The notes under the pieces: model-generated
Database searches by the model: none
Told to the model about the DNA's origin: nothing
Seen by the model: the letters and a program-made list of their open reading frames with translations, nothing else
From: JANQEU01 sp965601455
GTDB taxonomy: Bacteria; Bacteroidota; Bacteroidia; Cytophagales; Cyclobacteriaceae
Assembly (NCBI GenBank): GCA_965601455.1
Contig: OZ271831.1
Coordinates: forward strand, 1,054,001-1,118,000
DNA: 64,000 bases
Direction: 5' to 3'
In this document: one piece after another, positions 16,389 to 23,846 of the stretch
Layout: every line of letters begins with the position of its first letter
Position numbering within the stretch: the first letter of the stretch is position 1
Position numbers and translations under genes: made by a program

Positions 16389-17378
16389 ATGTCTGCAGAT
16401 ACTAAAATATTGTACGTTGACGATGAGGTCGGCAACCTGAATTACTTTCGTTCGGCGTTCCGAAGGGAGTACAACGTACTAACAGCGGAGTCGGGAGACC
16501 AGGCATTACAGATTTTAAGAGAAGACCAGGACATACCTGTGATTCTTACCGATCAACGAATGCCTAAGATGTCTGGTGTTACCTTCCTGATGCAATCCAT
16601 CAACTTAGTTCCTGATGCGATCAGAATTCTTGTGACCGGATACTCGGATATGGAGACGGTAATTAATGCAATTAATCACGGTCATATTTACTACTTCATC
16701 AACAAACCCTGGTCATATGATGAAATGAGTATCGTTATTCAGCGTGCATTGGACACTTATAATCTCAGGGTAAAGAATAAAGAACTTCAACTATTAAATG
16801 AGCAACAGGAAAAGGAGAAGATAACAGCACAGTTGATGATGCTACAAAACCAGGTGAACCCTCATTTTCTCTTCAATTGCTTAAATAACCTGACGGCACT
16901 CGTTTCTGGTAACGAGCCTGCCAGGAAGTTTATCAGGAAGCTTTCTTCTATATACAGGTACTTGTTGGAACATAAAGACCATCACCTGGCCACTCTTCCA
17001 GAAGAATTCGAATTTATGGAAGACTACCTGTACCTTCAAAAGGTAAGATTCGCAGAGGCCCTCGTTTTTACTAACAAGGTGTCCGGTGATTATCCAAGTT
17101 TATCCATTCCATCCGGAGCTGTTCAACTATTGATCGAGAACGCATTGAAACACAATGTGGCTACAGTGGATAAACCACTTTCGATCGATATGTATGTTGA
17201 GGACGATTGGCTGGTAATCATGAACAATTTTCAACCAAAGCCCAATGTAGAATCAACCGGTGTAGGGCAACAAAACTTGATTAAACGCTATAGTTTATTT
17301 ACATTAACCCTACCTGAATTCTTTGAGAAGGACGGATCTTACTATGCCAAAATACCTTTACTAAAAGAAAAGTCCTGA
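16389..17378 (+). CDS. Receiver domain fused to LytS-family histidine kinase
   Basis: A 329-residue protein. Residues 5-120 are a response-regulator receiver with Asp11/Asp12 and the phospho-accepting Asp55 (LTDQRMPKMSG) and the lysine in NKPWSY. A coiled linker leads to a PF06580-type kinase with the phosphohistidine motif QVNPHFLFN at His159 and a HATPase end (QLLIENALKHN, then GVGQQNLI). There is no membrane or periplasmic part, so input comes through the receiver. It is followed after four bases by a LytTR regulator, its probable target. Confidence 0.88.
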   Translation: MSADTKILYVDDEVGNLNYFRSAFRREYNVLTAESGDQALQILREDQDIPVILTDQRMPKMSGVTFLMQSINLVPDAIRILVTGYSDMETVINAINHGHIYYFINKPWSYDEMSIVIQRALDTYNLRVKNKELQLLNEQQEKEKITAQLMMLQNQVNPHFLFNCLNNLTALVSGNEPARKFIRKLSSIYRYLLEHKDHHLATLPEEFEFMEDYLYLQKVRFAEALVFTNKVSGDYPSLSIPSGAVQLLIENALKHNVATVDKPLSIDMYVEDDWLVIMNNFQPKPNVESTGVGQQNLIKRYSLFTLTLPEFFEKDGSYYAKIPLLKEKS

Positions 17379-17382
17379 AATC

Positions 17383-18144
17383 GTGTTACAAGTCGCCATA
17401 ATTGAAGATGAACCGATCACAGCTGCTGATCTGGAGAAAACACTACTATCCGTTGCTGAAGACGCTGAGGTAATTGCAAAACTTGACAGCGTTGCCACCG
17501 CTGTCGACTGGCTTTCAAAAAATGAATGTGATTTAATTCTTTCCGATATTCAACTGGGAGACGGGCTGAGTTTTGACATTTTCAGAAACCTGGATATCAA
17601 TACACCAATCATCATTACAACCGCCTTTGACGAATATGCCTTACGAGCCTTTAAGGAAAATAGCATAGACTATTTACTCAAACCCATCGATTCAGAGGAA
17701 TTGAAGAAGGCAATAGAGAAGTATCGCTTTTGGAAAAGAGATGATAAAGCGTTTGACCTGGGTACAATGCTTGAAATACTTCGACCAGATGAGCAAAATT
17801 ACCAGGAACGTTTCATCGTTACTCTAGGGGACAAAATTCAATCATTTCCTGAGTCGGATGTAGCCTATTTTTTCAGTGAAGACCGGTATACTTTTCTTGT
17901 GGACCGACAAGGAAAGCAACACATACTTAATTCAAATTTGGGGGATCTAGAAAACACCCTGAATCCTAGAAAGTTTTATCGTATCAATCGAAAGTTCATC
18001 ATTCACTATAGCGCAATTAAGGGAATGGTGGCCTACTCAAAAAGTCGTGTGAAAATTGATCTCGACCCACCAGCACCCAACTCCCTCGACGTAATTGTCA
18101 GCGTCGAACGGTCGGGAGCTTTCAAGAAATGGCTTAATAGATAA
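17383..18144 (+). CDS. LytTR-family response regulator
   Basis: A 253-residue regulator beginning with GTG. The receiver occupies residues 1-120 with Glu8-Asp9-Glu10 and phospho-acceptor Asp55 (LSDIQLGDG) and the KPI motif lysine. A LytTR DNA-binding domain follows from about residue 145 (FIVTLGDKIQSFPESDVAYFF, ending in RKFYRINRKFIIH and a VSV strand). It acts on DNA with the kinase encoded just upstream; targets are unknown. A strong terminator follows. Confidence 0.92.
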   Translation: MLQVAIIEDEPITAADLEKTLLSVAEDAEVIAKLDSVATAVDWLSKNECDLILSDIQLGDGLSFDIFRNLDINTPIIITTAFDEYALRAFKENSIDYLLKPIDSEELKKAIEKYRFWKRDDKAFDLGTMLEILRPDEQNYQERFIVTLGDKIQSFPESDVAYFFSEDRYTFLVDRQGKQHILNSNLGDLENTLNPRKFYRINRKFIIHYSAIKGMVAYSKSRVKIDLDPPAPNSLDVIVSVERSGAFKKWLNR

Positions 18145-18247
18145 GTCACTAATCAGAAATTTTTTTGGCATGATTTTCGTTATACTAATGATAGCACTCT
18201 AGTAGTGCGTTCATAGGTTAGGTTGTTTTGAGTTTTTTGGTTGGTTG

Positions 18248-18290
18248 GCCCTGACATCCCCGCCCGGGGATGCAGGGCTTTCCTTTTTTT
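18248..18290 (+). terminator. Intrinsic terminator
   Basis: Left arm 18248-18261 and right arm 18266-18278 form a 13-base-pair GC-rich stem with one bulged A and a GCCC loop, followed by TTTCCTTTTTTT. It closes the two-component operon. Confidence 0.9.
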
Positions 18291-18347
18291 AGTACATACT
18301 GGAAATTGGATGAGAATCTTACTATTTTGAATCAAAAAGCCGTTTAA

Positions 18348-19607
18348 ATGCCTTTAATCAATATCCCTGAGATTTCTTCAGGTGAAATTCTAAAGAAATA
18401 TCAGAGGATACGCTCTTATTCAGAAACTATATGTGAACCTCTTCAAACGGAGGACTACGTTGCCCAACCTGTCATGGATGTAAGTCCGCCAAAATGGCAT
18501 CTGGCCCATACCACATGGTTTTTTGAAAATTTCATACTGGTGCCTAACAAGCCAGACTACCGAGTGTTTCATGATCAGTTTGCTTTCTTATTTAATAGCT
18601 ATTACGTTACAGCAGGTGATCGATGGACAAGGGCACTTAGAGGTGATCTTACAAGGCCTACAGTAAAGGAAATATACCAGTACCGTCAGTATGTGGACAG
18701 CCAAATGCAGGAATTCCTGCAAAATCACGATGTTGATAGTGATCTTTTGTATGTGTTCGAAATCGGATTTCAACACGAGCAACAGCACCAGGAGCTGTTG
18801 TATTATGACCTGAAATACATATTAGGTTGTAATCCCCTTTTTCCGGTATATAAGAAAGGAGATACTTTTCAGAGCGAAGCCTCAAAATTGGGCTGGTTAT
18901 CCCTTGATGAAGGATTATACGCTATTGGGCATACTGGTGATAACTTTTGCTTTGACAATGAATTGGAATCCCATAAGGTCTTTCTACCATCCTTTAGTAT
19001 CAGCGACAGACTAGTTTCAAACGGCGAATACCTGGAATTCGTTAAGAATGGTGGTTATCATGAGCCTACTTTATGGTTATCAGAAGGATGGGATTGGCTT
19101 CAACAAAATGAAGTTCTGAGCCCACTTTACTGGCATGAAATTGATGGAGATTGGATGAACTATACTTTGTCTGGCCTGCAGCACATTGACGCCCATGAAC
19201 CGGTATCACATGTTTCGTTCTATGAAGCGGATGCCTACGCCCGATGGAAAGGGTTGCGTCTTCCTTCAGAGTTTGAATGGGAAACTGCCTGTAAACACTT
19301 TGAGCCTACTCCACCGGAGATTGCCAATTTTAATGACAGGGAATTTCTGAAACCAGTTAATCATGGTACACAGTTCTTTGGCAATTTATGGGAATGGACG
19401 GAAAGTGCCTATCGTCCCTATCCGAATTACCAACCGGAGGCTGGGACACTTGGGGAATACAACGGTAAGTTTATGATGAACACCATGGTATTACGTGGAG
19501 GATCTTACGCAACTTCCCGTGATCACATACGATCCACCTATCGCAATTTCTTTCACCCTCATCTGCAGTGGATGTTTAGTGGCATTCGGCTGGCTAAATC
19601 TCAATAA
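18348..19607 (+). CDS. egtB: Ergothioneine biosynthesis sulfoxide synthase
   Basis: A 419-residue non-heme iron enzyme that joins a thiol donor to hercynine with oxygen. The N-terminal DinB-like domain supplies the iron ligands, seen as His51 in KWHLAHTTWFFE and His143/His147 in FQHEQQHQE. The C-terminal two thirds is the formylglycine-generating-enzyme (C-type lectin) fold, with WEWTESAYRPYP and RGGSYATSRDHIRSTYRNFF. Whether the donor is cysteine or gamma-glutamylcysteine cannot be read from the sequence. It forms an operon with egtD three bases downstream. Confidence 0.94.
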   Translation: MPLINIPEISSGEILKKYQRIRSYSETICEPLQTEDYVAQPVMDVSPPKWHLAHTTWFFENFILVPNKPDYRVFHDQFAFLFNSYYVTAGDRWTRALRGDLTRPTVKEIYQYRQYVDSQMQEFLQNHDVDSDLLYVFEIGFQHEQQHQELLYYDLKYILGCNPLFPVYKKGDTFQSEASKLGWLSLDEGLYAIGHTGDNFCFDNELESHKVFLPSFSISDRLVSNGEYLEFVKNGGYHEPTLWLSEGWDWLQQNEVLSPLYWHEIDGDWMNYTLSGLQHIDAHEPVSHVSFYEADAYARWKGLRLPSEFEWETACKHFEPTPPEIANFNDREFLKPVNHGTQFFGNLWEWTESAYRPYPNYQPEAGTLGEYNGKFMMNTMVLRGGSYATSRDHIRSTYRNFFHPHLQWMFSGIRLAKSQ

Positions 19608-19610
19608 TAT

Positions 19611-20606
19611 ATGCATCATCTACAGGTAGCTGAACTGGAAGTCGGCGAAGATCAAGATTTTGATACAGCATTTGCTAAGGACGTTTTTCATGGATTGACG
19701 CATGAACCCAAGTGGCTCAGTTCAAAGTATTTCTACGATTCAGCAGGGGACAAGATATTTCAGCAAATCATGTCCATGGATAGTTACTATCTGACGCGAA
19801 GTGAGACGGAGATTTTTGAGACCCATAAGGATGACATACTGAGAGATATATATCATCATCGTCCCCTTGATCTGATTGAACTTGGTGCAGGAGATGGGGA
19901 GAAAACGAAAATTCTGCTCAAACACTTTTATCGATCAGGGACAGATTTCAGTTTTGCTCCTTGCGATATTTCTTCCAATGCAATTAAAATGTTGGAAGAG
20001 AATGTTAGAAAAGAAGTGCCTGATATTGAAATCGACCCTCTGATTGGGGACTATTTCGAAGTACTTTCTGGCAAGACACTGACTTCTGATAAACGCAAGA
20101 GTGTAATTCTGTTTCTAGGATCAAATATTGGTAATTACACCGCAGACCATGGAAAAGATTTTCTCAAAAGGCTAAGGGATAATATGAAGCCCAATGACAT
20201 CTTGATTATAGGATTTGATTTAAAAAAAGATCCAAATATTGTCTTGAGGGCATACAATGACCCGGAAGGAATTACGGCTTCTTTCAATATGAACTTGTTG
20301 AAACGAATCAATCACGAACTTGGAGGAGAATTTGAGGTAGACTCTTTTCAGCATCACCCAGTTTATGATCCTGTTTCTGGTGAATGCAGGAGTTATTTAT
20401 TAAGTAAAAAACGTCAGAAGGTGGCGATTAGGAAGCTTGATCTGATTGTGGAATTTGATAGTTGGGAACCTATTTTTACCGAGATCTCAAAGAAATTCAC
20501 CCATATGGAGATGGAAAATGTAGCATCGAAATGTGGCTTTGAACCTGTTACCAGTTACGCAGACAAAAAGAACTTCTTTATGGATGCCATTTGGAAAGCT
20601 ATATGA
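19611..20606 (+). CDS. egtD: L-histidine N-alpha-methyltransferase
   Basis: A 331-residue EgtD that trimethylates histidine to hercynine using SAM. Typical features are LSSKYFYDSAGDKIFQQI near residues 36-51, YYLTRSETEIF, the SAM motif ELGAGDG at 90-96, and FLGSNIGNY. The gene follows egtB by three bases. The pair makes the core of the ergothioneine pathway; no egtC, egtA or egtE homolog is adjacent, as in many bacteria where those steps are met by other enzymes. Confidence 0.95.
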   Translation: MHHLQVAELEVGEDQDFDTAFAKDVFHGLTHEPKWLSSKYFYDSAGDKIFQQIMSMDSYYLTRSETEIFETHKDDILRDIYHHRPLDLIELGAGDGEKTKILLKHFYRSGTDFSFAPCDISSNAIKMLEENVRKEVPDIEIDPLIGDYFEVLSGKTLTSDKRKSVILFLGSNIGNYTADHGKDFLKRLRDNMKPNDILIIGFDLKKDPNIVLRAYNDPEGITASFNMNLLKRINHELGGEFEVDSFQHHPVYDPVSGECRSYLLSKKRQKVAIRKLDLIVEFDSWEPIFTEISKKFTHMEMENVASKCGFEPVTSYADKKNFFMDAIWKAI

Positions 20607-20643
20607 TGTTCTTTTCCAATTAAAGTTTATTTTTGCTGCCCTT

Positions 20644-20651
20644 TATTTTGG
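20644..20651 (+). promoter_or_regulatory. -7 box of tRNA-Leu(GAG)
   Basis: TATTTTGG matches TAnnTTTG at seven of eight positions and ends six bases before the mature tRNA, the expected distance for transcription starting at or next to the tRNA 5' end. Confidence 0.5.
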
Positions 20652-20657
20652 ACTCTC

Positions 20658-20743
20658 GCGCACGTGGCGGAATTGGTAGACGCGCTAGGTTGAGGGCCTA
20701 GTGGCCGTTTTTGGCCGTGGAAGTTCGAGTCTTCTCGTGCGCA
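20658..20743 (+). tRNA. tRNA-Leu (anticodon GAG)
   Basis: A full class II tRNA of 86 bases. The acceptor stem is GCGCACG with CGTGCGC, the D-arm region is TGGCGGAATTGGTAGACGCG, the anticodon stem-loop is CTAGG-TTGAGGG-CCTAG giving GAG, there is a long variable arm, and the T loop is GTTCGAGTC. CCA is not encoded; discriminator A at 20743 is followed by CAAAA. It reads CUC/CUU leucine codons. Confidence 0.97.
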
Positions 20744-20744
20744 C

Positions 20745-20778
20745 AAAAAAAAGCTGGCCAACAGGCCAGCTTTTTTTA
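20745..20778. terminator. Bidirectional intrinsic terminator
   Basis: AGCTGGCC at 20752-20759 pairs with GGCCAGCT at 20764-20771 across an AACA loop, flanked by A and T runs. It serves the tRNA and the convergent UPF0114 gene, whose stop codon lies in the T run. Confidence 0.9.
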
Positions 20779-21369
20779 TTCGTCGTTATCTTTTTTCTTA
20801 TCAGGATCAGGCCTGTAAGCCAGAGGTCCGTGTTTATAGCTATGTGTTATTTTTTCAGTTTGTGATAATAACAATGCTGAAACAATGAAAACCATATGGA
20901 TGACAATCTCGATAATAATACCTTCTGTACCCGCTTTCAATTCAGCCTCCCGGTAGTTAATAAATGTCTTCAATAACTGAACCCCGGAAATTGATGCAAG
21001 TGAGGTAGCAAGTTTAATTTTCAATTGACCGGCATCCAGATCCTCTAACCATAGTGGTTTGTCTTCATGCATGTCGACATCGATGCGACTCGTAAAGATC
21101 GAGTATCCACCAATGGTCACCATGACAACCAGGTTCATTACCATGGATATATCCACCAGGTTAAGAACGCCAAGCATCATCTGATTATCATTCCAAACAA
21201 CCAGGTTATCAAAAACATGATACAGCTCCTCGAAGAATTTCCACAGATACAACCATGAAGCAATAATCAGTCCGGTGTAGAGAGGAGCCTGAACCCATCT
21301 ACTCCAGAACATAAAGCTTTCGAACATGTTTTCAATTCGCTTAAACAGCGTATTGTCGTCGTCGTTCAT
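20776..21369 (-). CDS. UPF0114 (YqhA-type) membrane protein
   Basis: A 197-residue integral membrane protein of the UPF0114 family. It has about four hydrophobic segments: residues 26-50 (APLYTGLIIASWLYLW), about 66-95 (GVLNLVDISMVMNLVVMVTIG), about 125-140 and about 160-180. The family signature GYSIFTSRIDV and the following KLATSLASISGVQLLKTFI are clear. Its function is not established in any organism. It is monocistronic, with a terminator immediately downstream. Confidence 0.85.
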   Translation of the reverse strand: MNDDDNTLFKRIENMFESFMFWSRWVQAPLYTGLIIASWLYLWKFFEELYHVFDNLVVWNDNQMMLGVLNLVDISMVMNLVVMVTIGGYSIFTSRIDVDMHEDKPLWLEDLDAGQLKIKLATSLASISGVQLLKTFINYREAELKAGTEGIIIEIVIHMVFIVSALLLSQTEKITHSYKHGPLAYRPDPDKKKDNDE

Positions 21370-21433
21370 ATTTGGAGAGTTATTGGTTGACCGAAGATAG
21401 GAATAATCTTCATTAATCTAGGATAAAAACCTT

Positions 21434-21832
21434 TCAAAAATCCGTCATTTCCTTCACTTGAATACTTCCAGAAAGGCGATCATGTAACCCCTGCTTATTT
21501 GAAGTAAAAACGATCATAATGAAGCCCCCGAATAAAGGAATGAGCGATATTAACTTTAGAAGATTTCTTGCCAAACACCTAAAAACACCAGGTTTACTAC
21601 CATCTTCATTGACCACTTTAATTCGTAATGCTCGTTTACCTGGCGAGGCTTGCCATTTTGATACTTCAAAAACGATGTGATACAGTAAGTAAAGACCAAA
21701 TGCAGTCAGATATAATATTCGATTGCTAACGATCCATTGCTCCAAAACAAATAGTGGGATCAATATGAATAGAAGATCAATATTATGAGCTAACAAGCGA
21801 TCCCAGAATGTTGCGTACTTTGTCATGATCAA
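21434..21832 (-). CDS. RDD-family membrane protein
   Basis: A 132-residue protein with three or four hydrophobic helices and the RDD family pattern: an arginine and aspartate in the first helix (WDRLLAHNIDLLFILIP), a middle helix with YHIVFEV, then SPGKRALRIKVVNEDG and RNLLKLISLIPLFGGF. RDD proteins are small inner-membrane proteins, some linked to ion transport. A second Met at codon three is an equally good start. It lies upstream of the UPF0114 gene on the same strand. Confidence 0.85.
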   Translation of the reverse strand: MIMTKYATFWDRLLAHNIDLLFILIPLFVLEQWIVSNRILYLTAFGLYLLYHIVFEVSKWQASPGKRALRIKVVNEDGSKPGVFRCLARNLLKLISLIPLFGGFIMIVFTSNKQGLHDRLSGSIQVKEMTDF

Positions 21833-22044
21833 TATCTGGTGGCATAGTTAAGAAAAGAAGGGTCGAAAAACCCATTAAAAAGTGACAACAGGGCACTTTT
21901 AACTAAAAATATTTCAATATTATCAATACCAGGTACCATTTAGTACGTCTCAATTGAAATCTTTTCAATCACAAATCTTACCGCTGATTAGTCACGATTT
22001 TTTCAATAATTGAGTTAAAAAAATACCAATGAAATAATCTTTTG

Positions 22045-22077
22045 TTTGAACTGATCGTAAGCATAACCTCAACTTTG
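22045..22077 (+). promoter_or_regulatory. Candidate promoter of the first 194-residue paralog
   Basis: TTTG at 22045-22048 and CAACTTTG at 22070-22077 match TTTG / TAnnTTTG with a 21-base spacer (seven of eight -7 positions). The leader that follows resembles the leader of the third paralog at 24.0 kb. Confidence 0.35.
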
Positions 22078-22108
22078 TTATGAAATTTTTAGAAAACAAC
22101 TAAAAATC

Positions 22109-22693
22109 ATGAGAAACAGCGTTAAAATGTTAGGTGTACTGTTAACAGTTTTCAGTACCCTATTCGTACAGGCAGGTAATTCTCCGGAAGGCTATGATTA
22201 TTGCAATGTAGTTCAGGTTAAGGAAGGTGAGATCTTTAGAGTACTTTACCAGTCTCAGCGCGAGCAACCCGTTAGAATTAAATTATATGATTCTAAAAAT
22301 AACCTCGTTCACTGGGAAAGAGTGAGATTAGGAGAAGGGGTTGCCATGGACTTCGATCTTTCTAACCTACCGGATGGTTCATATAACTTCAAAATTGAGA
22401 GTGGTGATTTCACATTTAATAAGGAAGTACAGCGAACCACCTGGAAAGGTGAAGGGTTGACAGTTACTAGTGTTGATGGAAAAGTCATACTGGTCGGTAC
22501 CAATCCAGTAGATTCTGATTTGGCAGTAAGAATTGATGATCAATCCGGAAGAGAACTCTACTTTGGATCATTTGAGGCAATGAGTGAAATCAAGAAAGTG
22601 TACACTTTCGAGAATTTACAGGTTGATCAGGTGCAAATCACGTTGAGTAATCTTGACGGTATTGTTAAGTCTACATCTTTAGATCTTTACTAA
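22109..22693 (+). CDS. Secreted 194-residue protein, paralog 1 of 3
   Basis: A 194-residue protein with a signal peptide ending at about FVQAG. The mature part looks like two similar beta-sandwich halves. In the first, VRIKLYDSKNNLVHWERV leads to FDLSNLPDGSYNFKI; in the second, LAVRIDDQSGRELYFGSF leads to YTFENLQVDQVQITL. The first half resembles the DLSxLxxGxYxxxI part of type IX secretion sorting domains, but here it makes up the protein body. It is similar over its whole length to the proteins at 22.8 and 24.1 kb. I know no function for the family. Confidence 0.75.
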   Translation: MRNSVKMLGVLLTVFSTLFVQAGNSPEGYDYCNVVQVKEGEIFRVLYQSQREQPVRIKLYDSKNNLVHWERVRLGEGVAMDFDLSNLPDGSYNFKIESGDFTFNKEVQRTTWKGEGLTVTSVDGKVILVGTNPVDSDLAVRIDDQSGRELYFGSFEAMSEIKKVYTFENLQVDQVQITLSNLDGIVKSTSLDLY

Positions 22694-22720
22694 GAAACAG
22701 CTATATAACTATAAATAGAC

Positions 22721-22744
22721 ATGCTCCTCCTACGGGAGGAGTGT
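22721..22744 (+). other. Stable hairpin with UACG tetraloop
   Basis: CTCCTCC at 22724-22730 pairs with GGAGGAG at 22735-22741 around a TACG loop closed by C-G, a member of the very stable UNCG tetraloop class. No T run follows, so it looks like an mRNA 3'-end structure rather than a terminator. Confidence 0.6.
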
Positions 22745-22772
22745 GCAAAAACTTAATTCTGAAATACCATTT

Positions 22773-22797
22773 GCCCGGGCATTTGCCTGGGCTTTTT
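22773..22797 (+). terminator. Intrinsic terminator
   Basis: GCCCGGGCA at 22773-22781 pairs with TGCCTGGGC at 22784-22792 (one G-T pair), followed by five T. It separates the first and second 194-residue paralogs. Confidence 0.8.
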
Positions 22798-22813
22798 ATG
22801 TCTTCAGGATATC

Positions 22814-23398
22814 ATGAAAACAAGAATGAATTTGCGATCGGCTGTACTGTTAGTGTTCAGTCACGCATCTGGTAGTGGTTCTTCAAGAAAGAGAAAGGTT
22901 TATTTTAAGATTCTTAATCTTCATGACAAATACCGCATCATTTACCAATCAGTGAATGTTACATCTGTATCATTCAAGATCAGGGATCTAGAGGGCCAGT
23001 TGATATATGATAAAGTGATCAACAAGCTTGGTGGGCCCGAACAGACTTTCGATTTAAGTCGTATTCCAACGGGAAGATACGAATTGGAATTGGTCAATAT
23101 TGAAAAAGTAGATAAAGAAGAAATCACATTTGAGAATTGGCGAGCACAGAACCTTGAGATACGCTCAACTGAGAAACCGAGGGATATTCGGTTAGAAGGT
23201 ATCAATTCTTTTGGATCTGATTTAACATTTAAAGTACTTGATAGCGCCTGGAACGAATACATGGTTGAGACTATCCAGGATAAACAGCATGTAGACAAGA
23301 AGTACAACCTCAAAGAATTGGATGGAGATTTCACAAACCTTGTTTTATTCAATGACGAGGATATCGTGAAACATGCACAGTTCAGTCTGGCTAAGTAG
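22814..23398 (+). CDS. 194-residue protein, paralog 2 of 3, altered N-terminus
   Basis: A 194-residue protein aligned with its neighbours through the body (FKIRDLEGQLIYDKVI, FDLSRIPTGRYELEL, NWRAQNLEI, DLTFKVLD). The N-terminus differs: MKTRMNLRSAVLLVFSHASG has only a short hydrophobic run, followed by the basic stretch SSRKRKVYFK. The signal peptide is therefore weak or lost, and the protein may stay in the cytoplasm or be decaying. It starts 17 bases after a terminator, so its own promoter is not obvious. The reading frame itself is intact. Confidence 0.65.
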   Translation: MKTRMNLRSAVLLVFSHASGSGSSRKRKVYFKILNLHDKYRIIYQSVNVTSVSFKIRDLEGQLIYDKVINKLGGPEQTFDLSRIPTGRYELELVNIEKVDKEEITFENWRAQNLEIRSTEKPRDIRLEGINSFGSDLTFKVLDSAWNEYMVETIQDKQHVDKKYNLKELDGDFTNLVLFNDEDIVKHAQFSLAK

Positions 23399-23434
23399 CA
23401 AGAAGGTTTTGCCATAATGCAGGATTTAGATAGT

Positions 23435-23468
23435 TTTGCCCACCTTCGTTAAAACTACGGTGGGCAAA
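23435..23468. repeat. Palindromic element upstream of tRNA-Leu
   Basis: TTTGCCCACC at 23435-23444 pairs with GGTGGGCAAA at 23459-23468. It is followed by a second related half, since AACGAAGGT at 23521-23529 mirrors ACCTTCGTT at 23442-23450. No T run follows the stem; it looks like a REP-like palindrome. Confidence 0.5.
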
Positions 23469-23478
23469 GCCTGCTTGA

Positions 23479-23511
23479 TTGGAAGAAACTACGGCAGATA
23501 ATGTCTATTTG
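23479..23511 (+). promoter_or_regulatory. Candidate promoter of tRNA-Leu(CAA)
   Basis: TTGG at 23479-23482 and TCTATTTG at 23504-23511 match the Bacteroidota promoter pattern (seven of eight -7 positions, 21-base spacer), 26 bases upstream of the mature tRNA. Confidence 0.35.
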
Positions 23512-23537
23512 AACCGTGGAAACGAAGGTAGGCATCA

Positions 23538-23619
23538 GCCAAAGTGGCGGAACTGGTAGACGCGCACGACTCAAAATCGTGTTCCTTCGGGAGTGAGGGT
23601 TCGATTCCCTCCTTTGGTA
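23538..23619 (+). tRNA. tRNA-Leu (anticodon CAA)
   Basis: An 82-base class II tRNA. The acceptor stem is GCCAAAG with CTTTGGT, the D-arm region is TGGCGGAACTGGTAGACGCG, the anticodon stem-loop is CACGA-CTCAAAA-TCGTG giving CAA, the variable arm is GTTCCTTCGGGAGT and the T loop is GTTCGATTC. CCA is not encoded; discriminator A is at 23619. It reads UUG codons. Confidence 0.97.
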
Positions 23620-23621
23620 CA

Positions 23622-23655
23622 AATAAGCTCAACGTATGTTGGGCTTATTTTATTT
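23622..23655 (+). terminator. Intrinsic terminator of tRNA-Leu(CAA)
   Basis: AATAAGCTCAAC at 23622-23633 pairs with GTTGGGCTTATT at 23638-23649 over a GTAT loop (one T-G pair), followed by a T-rich run. Confidence 0.85.
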
Positions 23656-23706
23656 CCGGGAGTTCGGGTTCGCCCGAGTCGTCGGTCCGATCCCTCCTTC
23701 GGTACA
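23656..23706 (+). pseudogene. Decayed 3' part of a second tRNA-Leu
   Basis: CGGGAGTTCGGGTTCG repeats the variable arm and T stem of the tRNA just upstream (CGGGAGTGAGGGTTCG), and GGTCCGATCCCTCCTTCGGTACAA repeats its T-arm and acceptor 3' end with a few changes. The 5' half, including the anticodon, is missing. The fragment is followed directly by its own terminator-like hairpin, as a former tandem tRNA gene would be. Confidence 0.6.
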
Positions 23707-23708
23707 AG

Positions 23709-23756
23709 AACCTCAAGGTTATTCTGAACTGGTTTCGTAATCTCTTGAGGTTTTTT
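23709..23756 (+). terminator. Terminator-like hairpin behind the tRNA remnant
   Basis: AACCTCAAG at 23709-23717 pairs with CTTGAGGTT at 23744-23752, then TTTT. The long loop contains a diverged copy of the palindromic repeat found twice further on. Confidence 0.65.
23718..23744 (+). repeat. REP-like palindrome, copy 1 (diverged)
   Basis: A 27-base unit (GTTATTCTGAACTGG...) agrees with copy 2 at about 21 of 27 positions and has lost much of the palindrome. It lies in the loop of the hairpin behind the tRNA remnant. Confidence 0.5.
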
Positions 23757-23799
23757 AGTTTAAGAGCTAGAAACTGAGTTACTGCATTAATATTCCTTA

Positions 23800-23826
23800 G
23801 TCATGCTGAACTTGTTTCAGCATCTC
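23800..23826 (+). repeat. REP-like palindrome, copy 2
   Basis: A 27-base unit with the palindrome TGCTGAA-CTTGT-TTCAGCA. The same unit recurs 20 bases later with three or four changes, an arrangement typical of short dispersed repeats in Bacteroidota genomes. Confidence 0.7.
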
Positions 23827-23846
23827 TGCCTCAATCATAACCCTCT

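Noticed and set aside
23544..23777. A 77-codon frame beginning MAELVDAHDSKSCSF
   Set aside because: It reads through tRNA-Leu(CAA), its terminator and the tRNA remnant. It is the well-known spurious translation of a tRNA-Leu.
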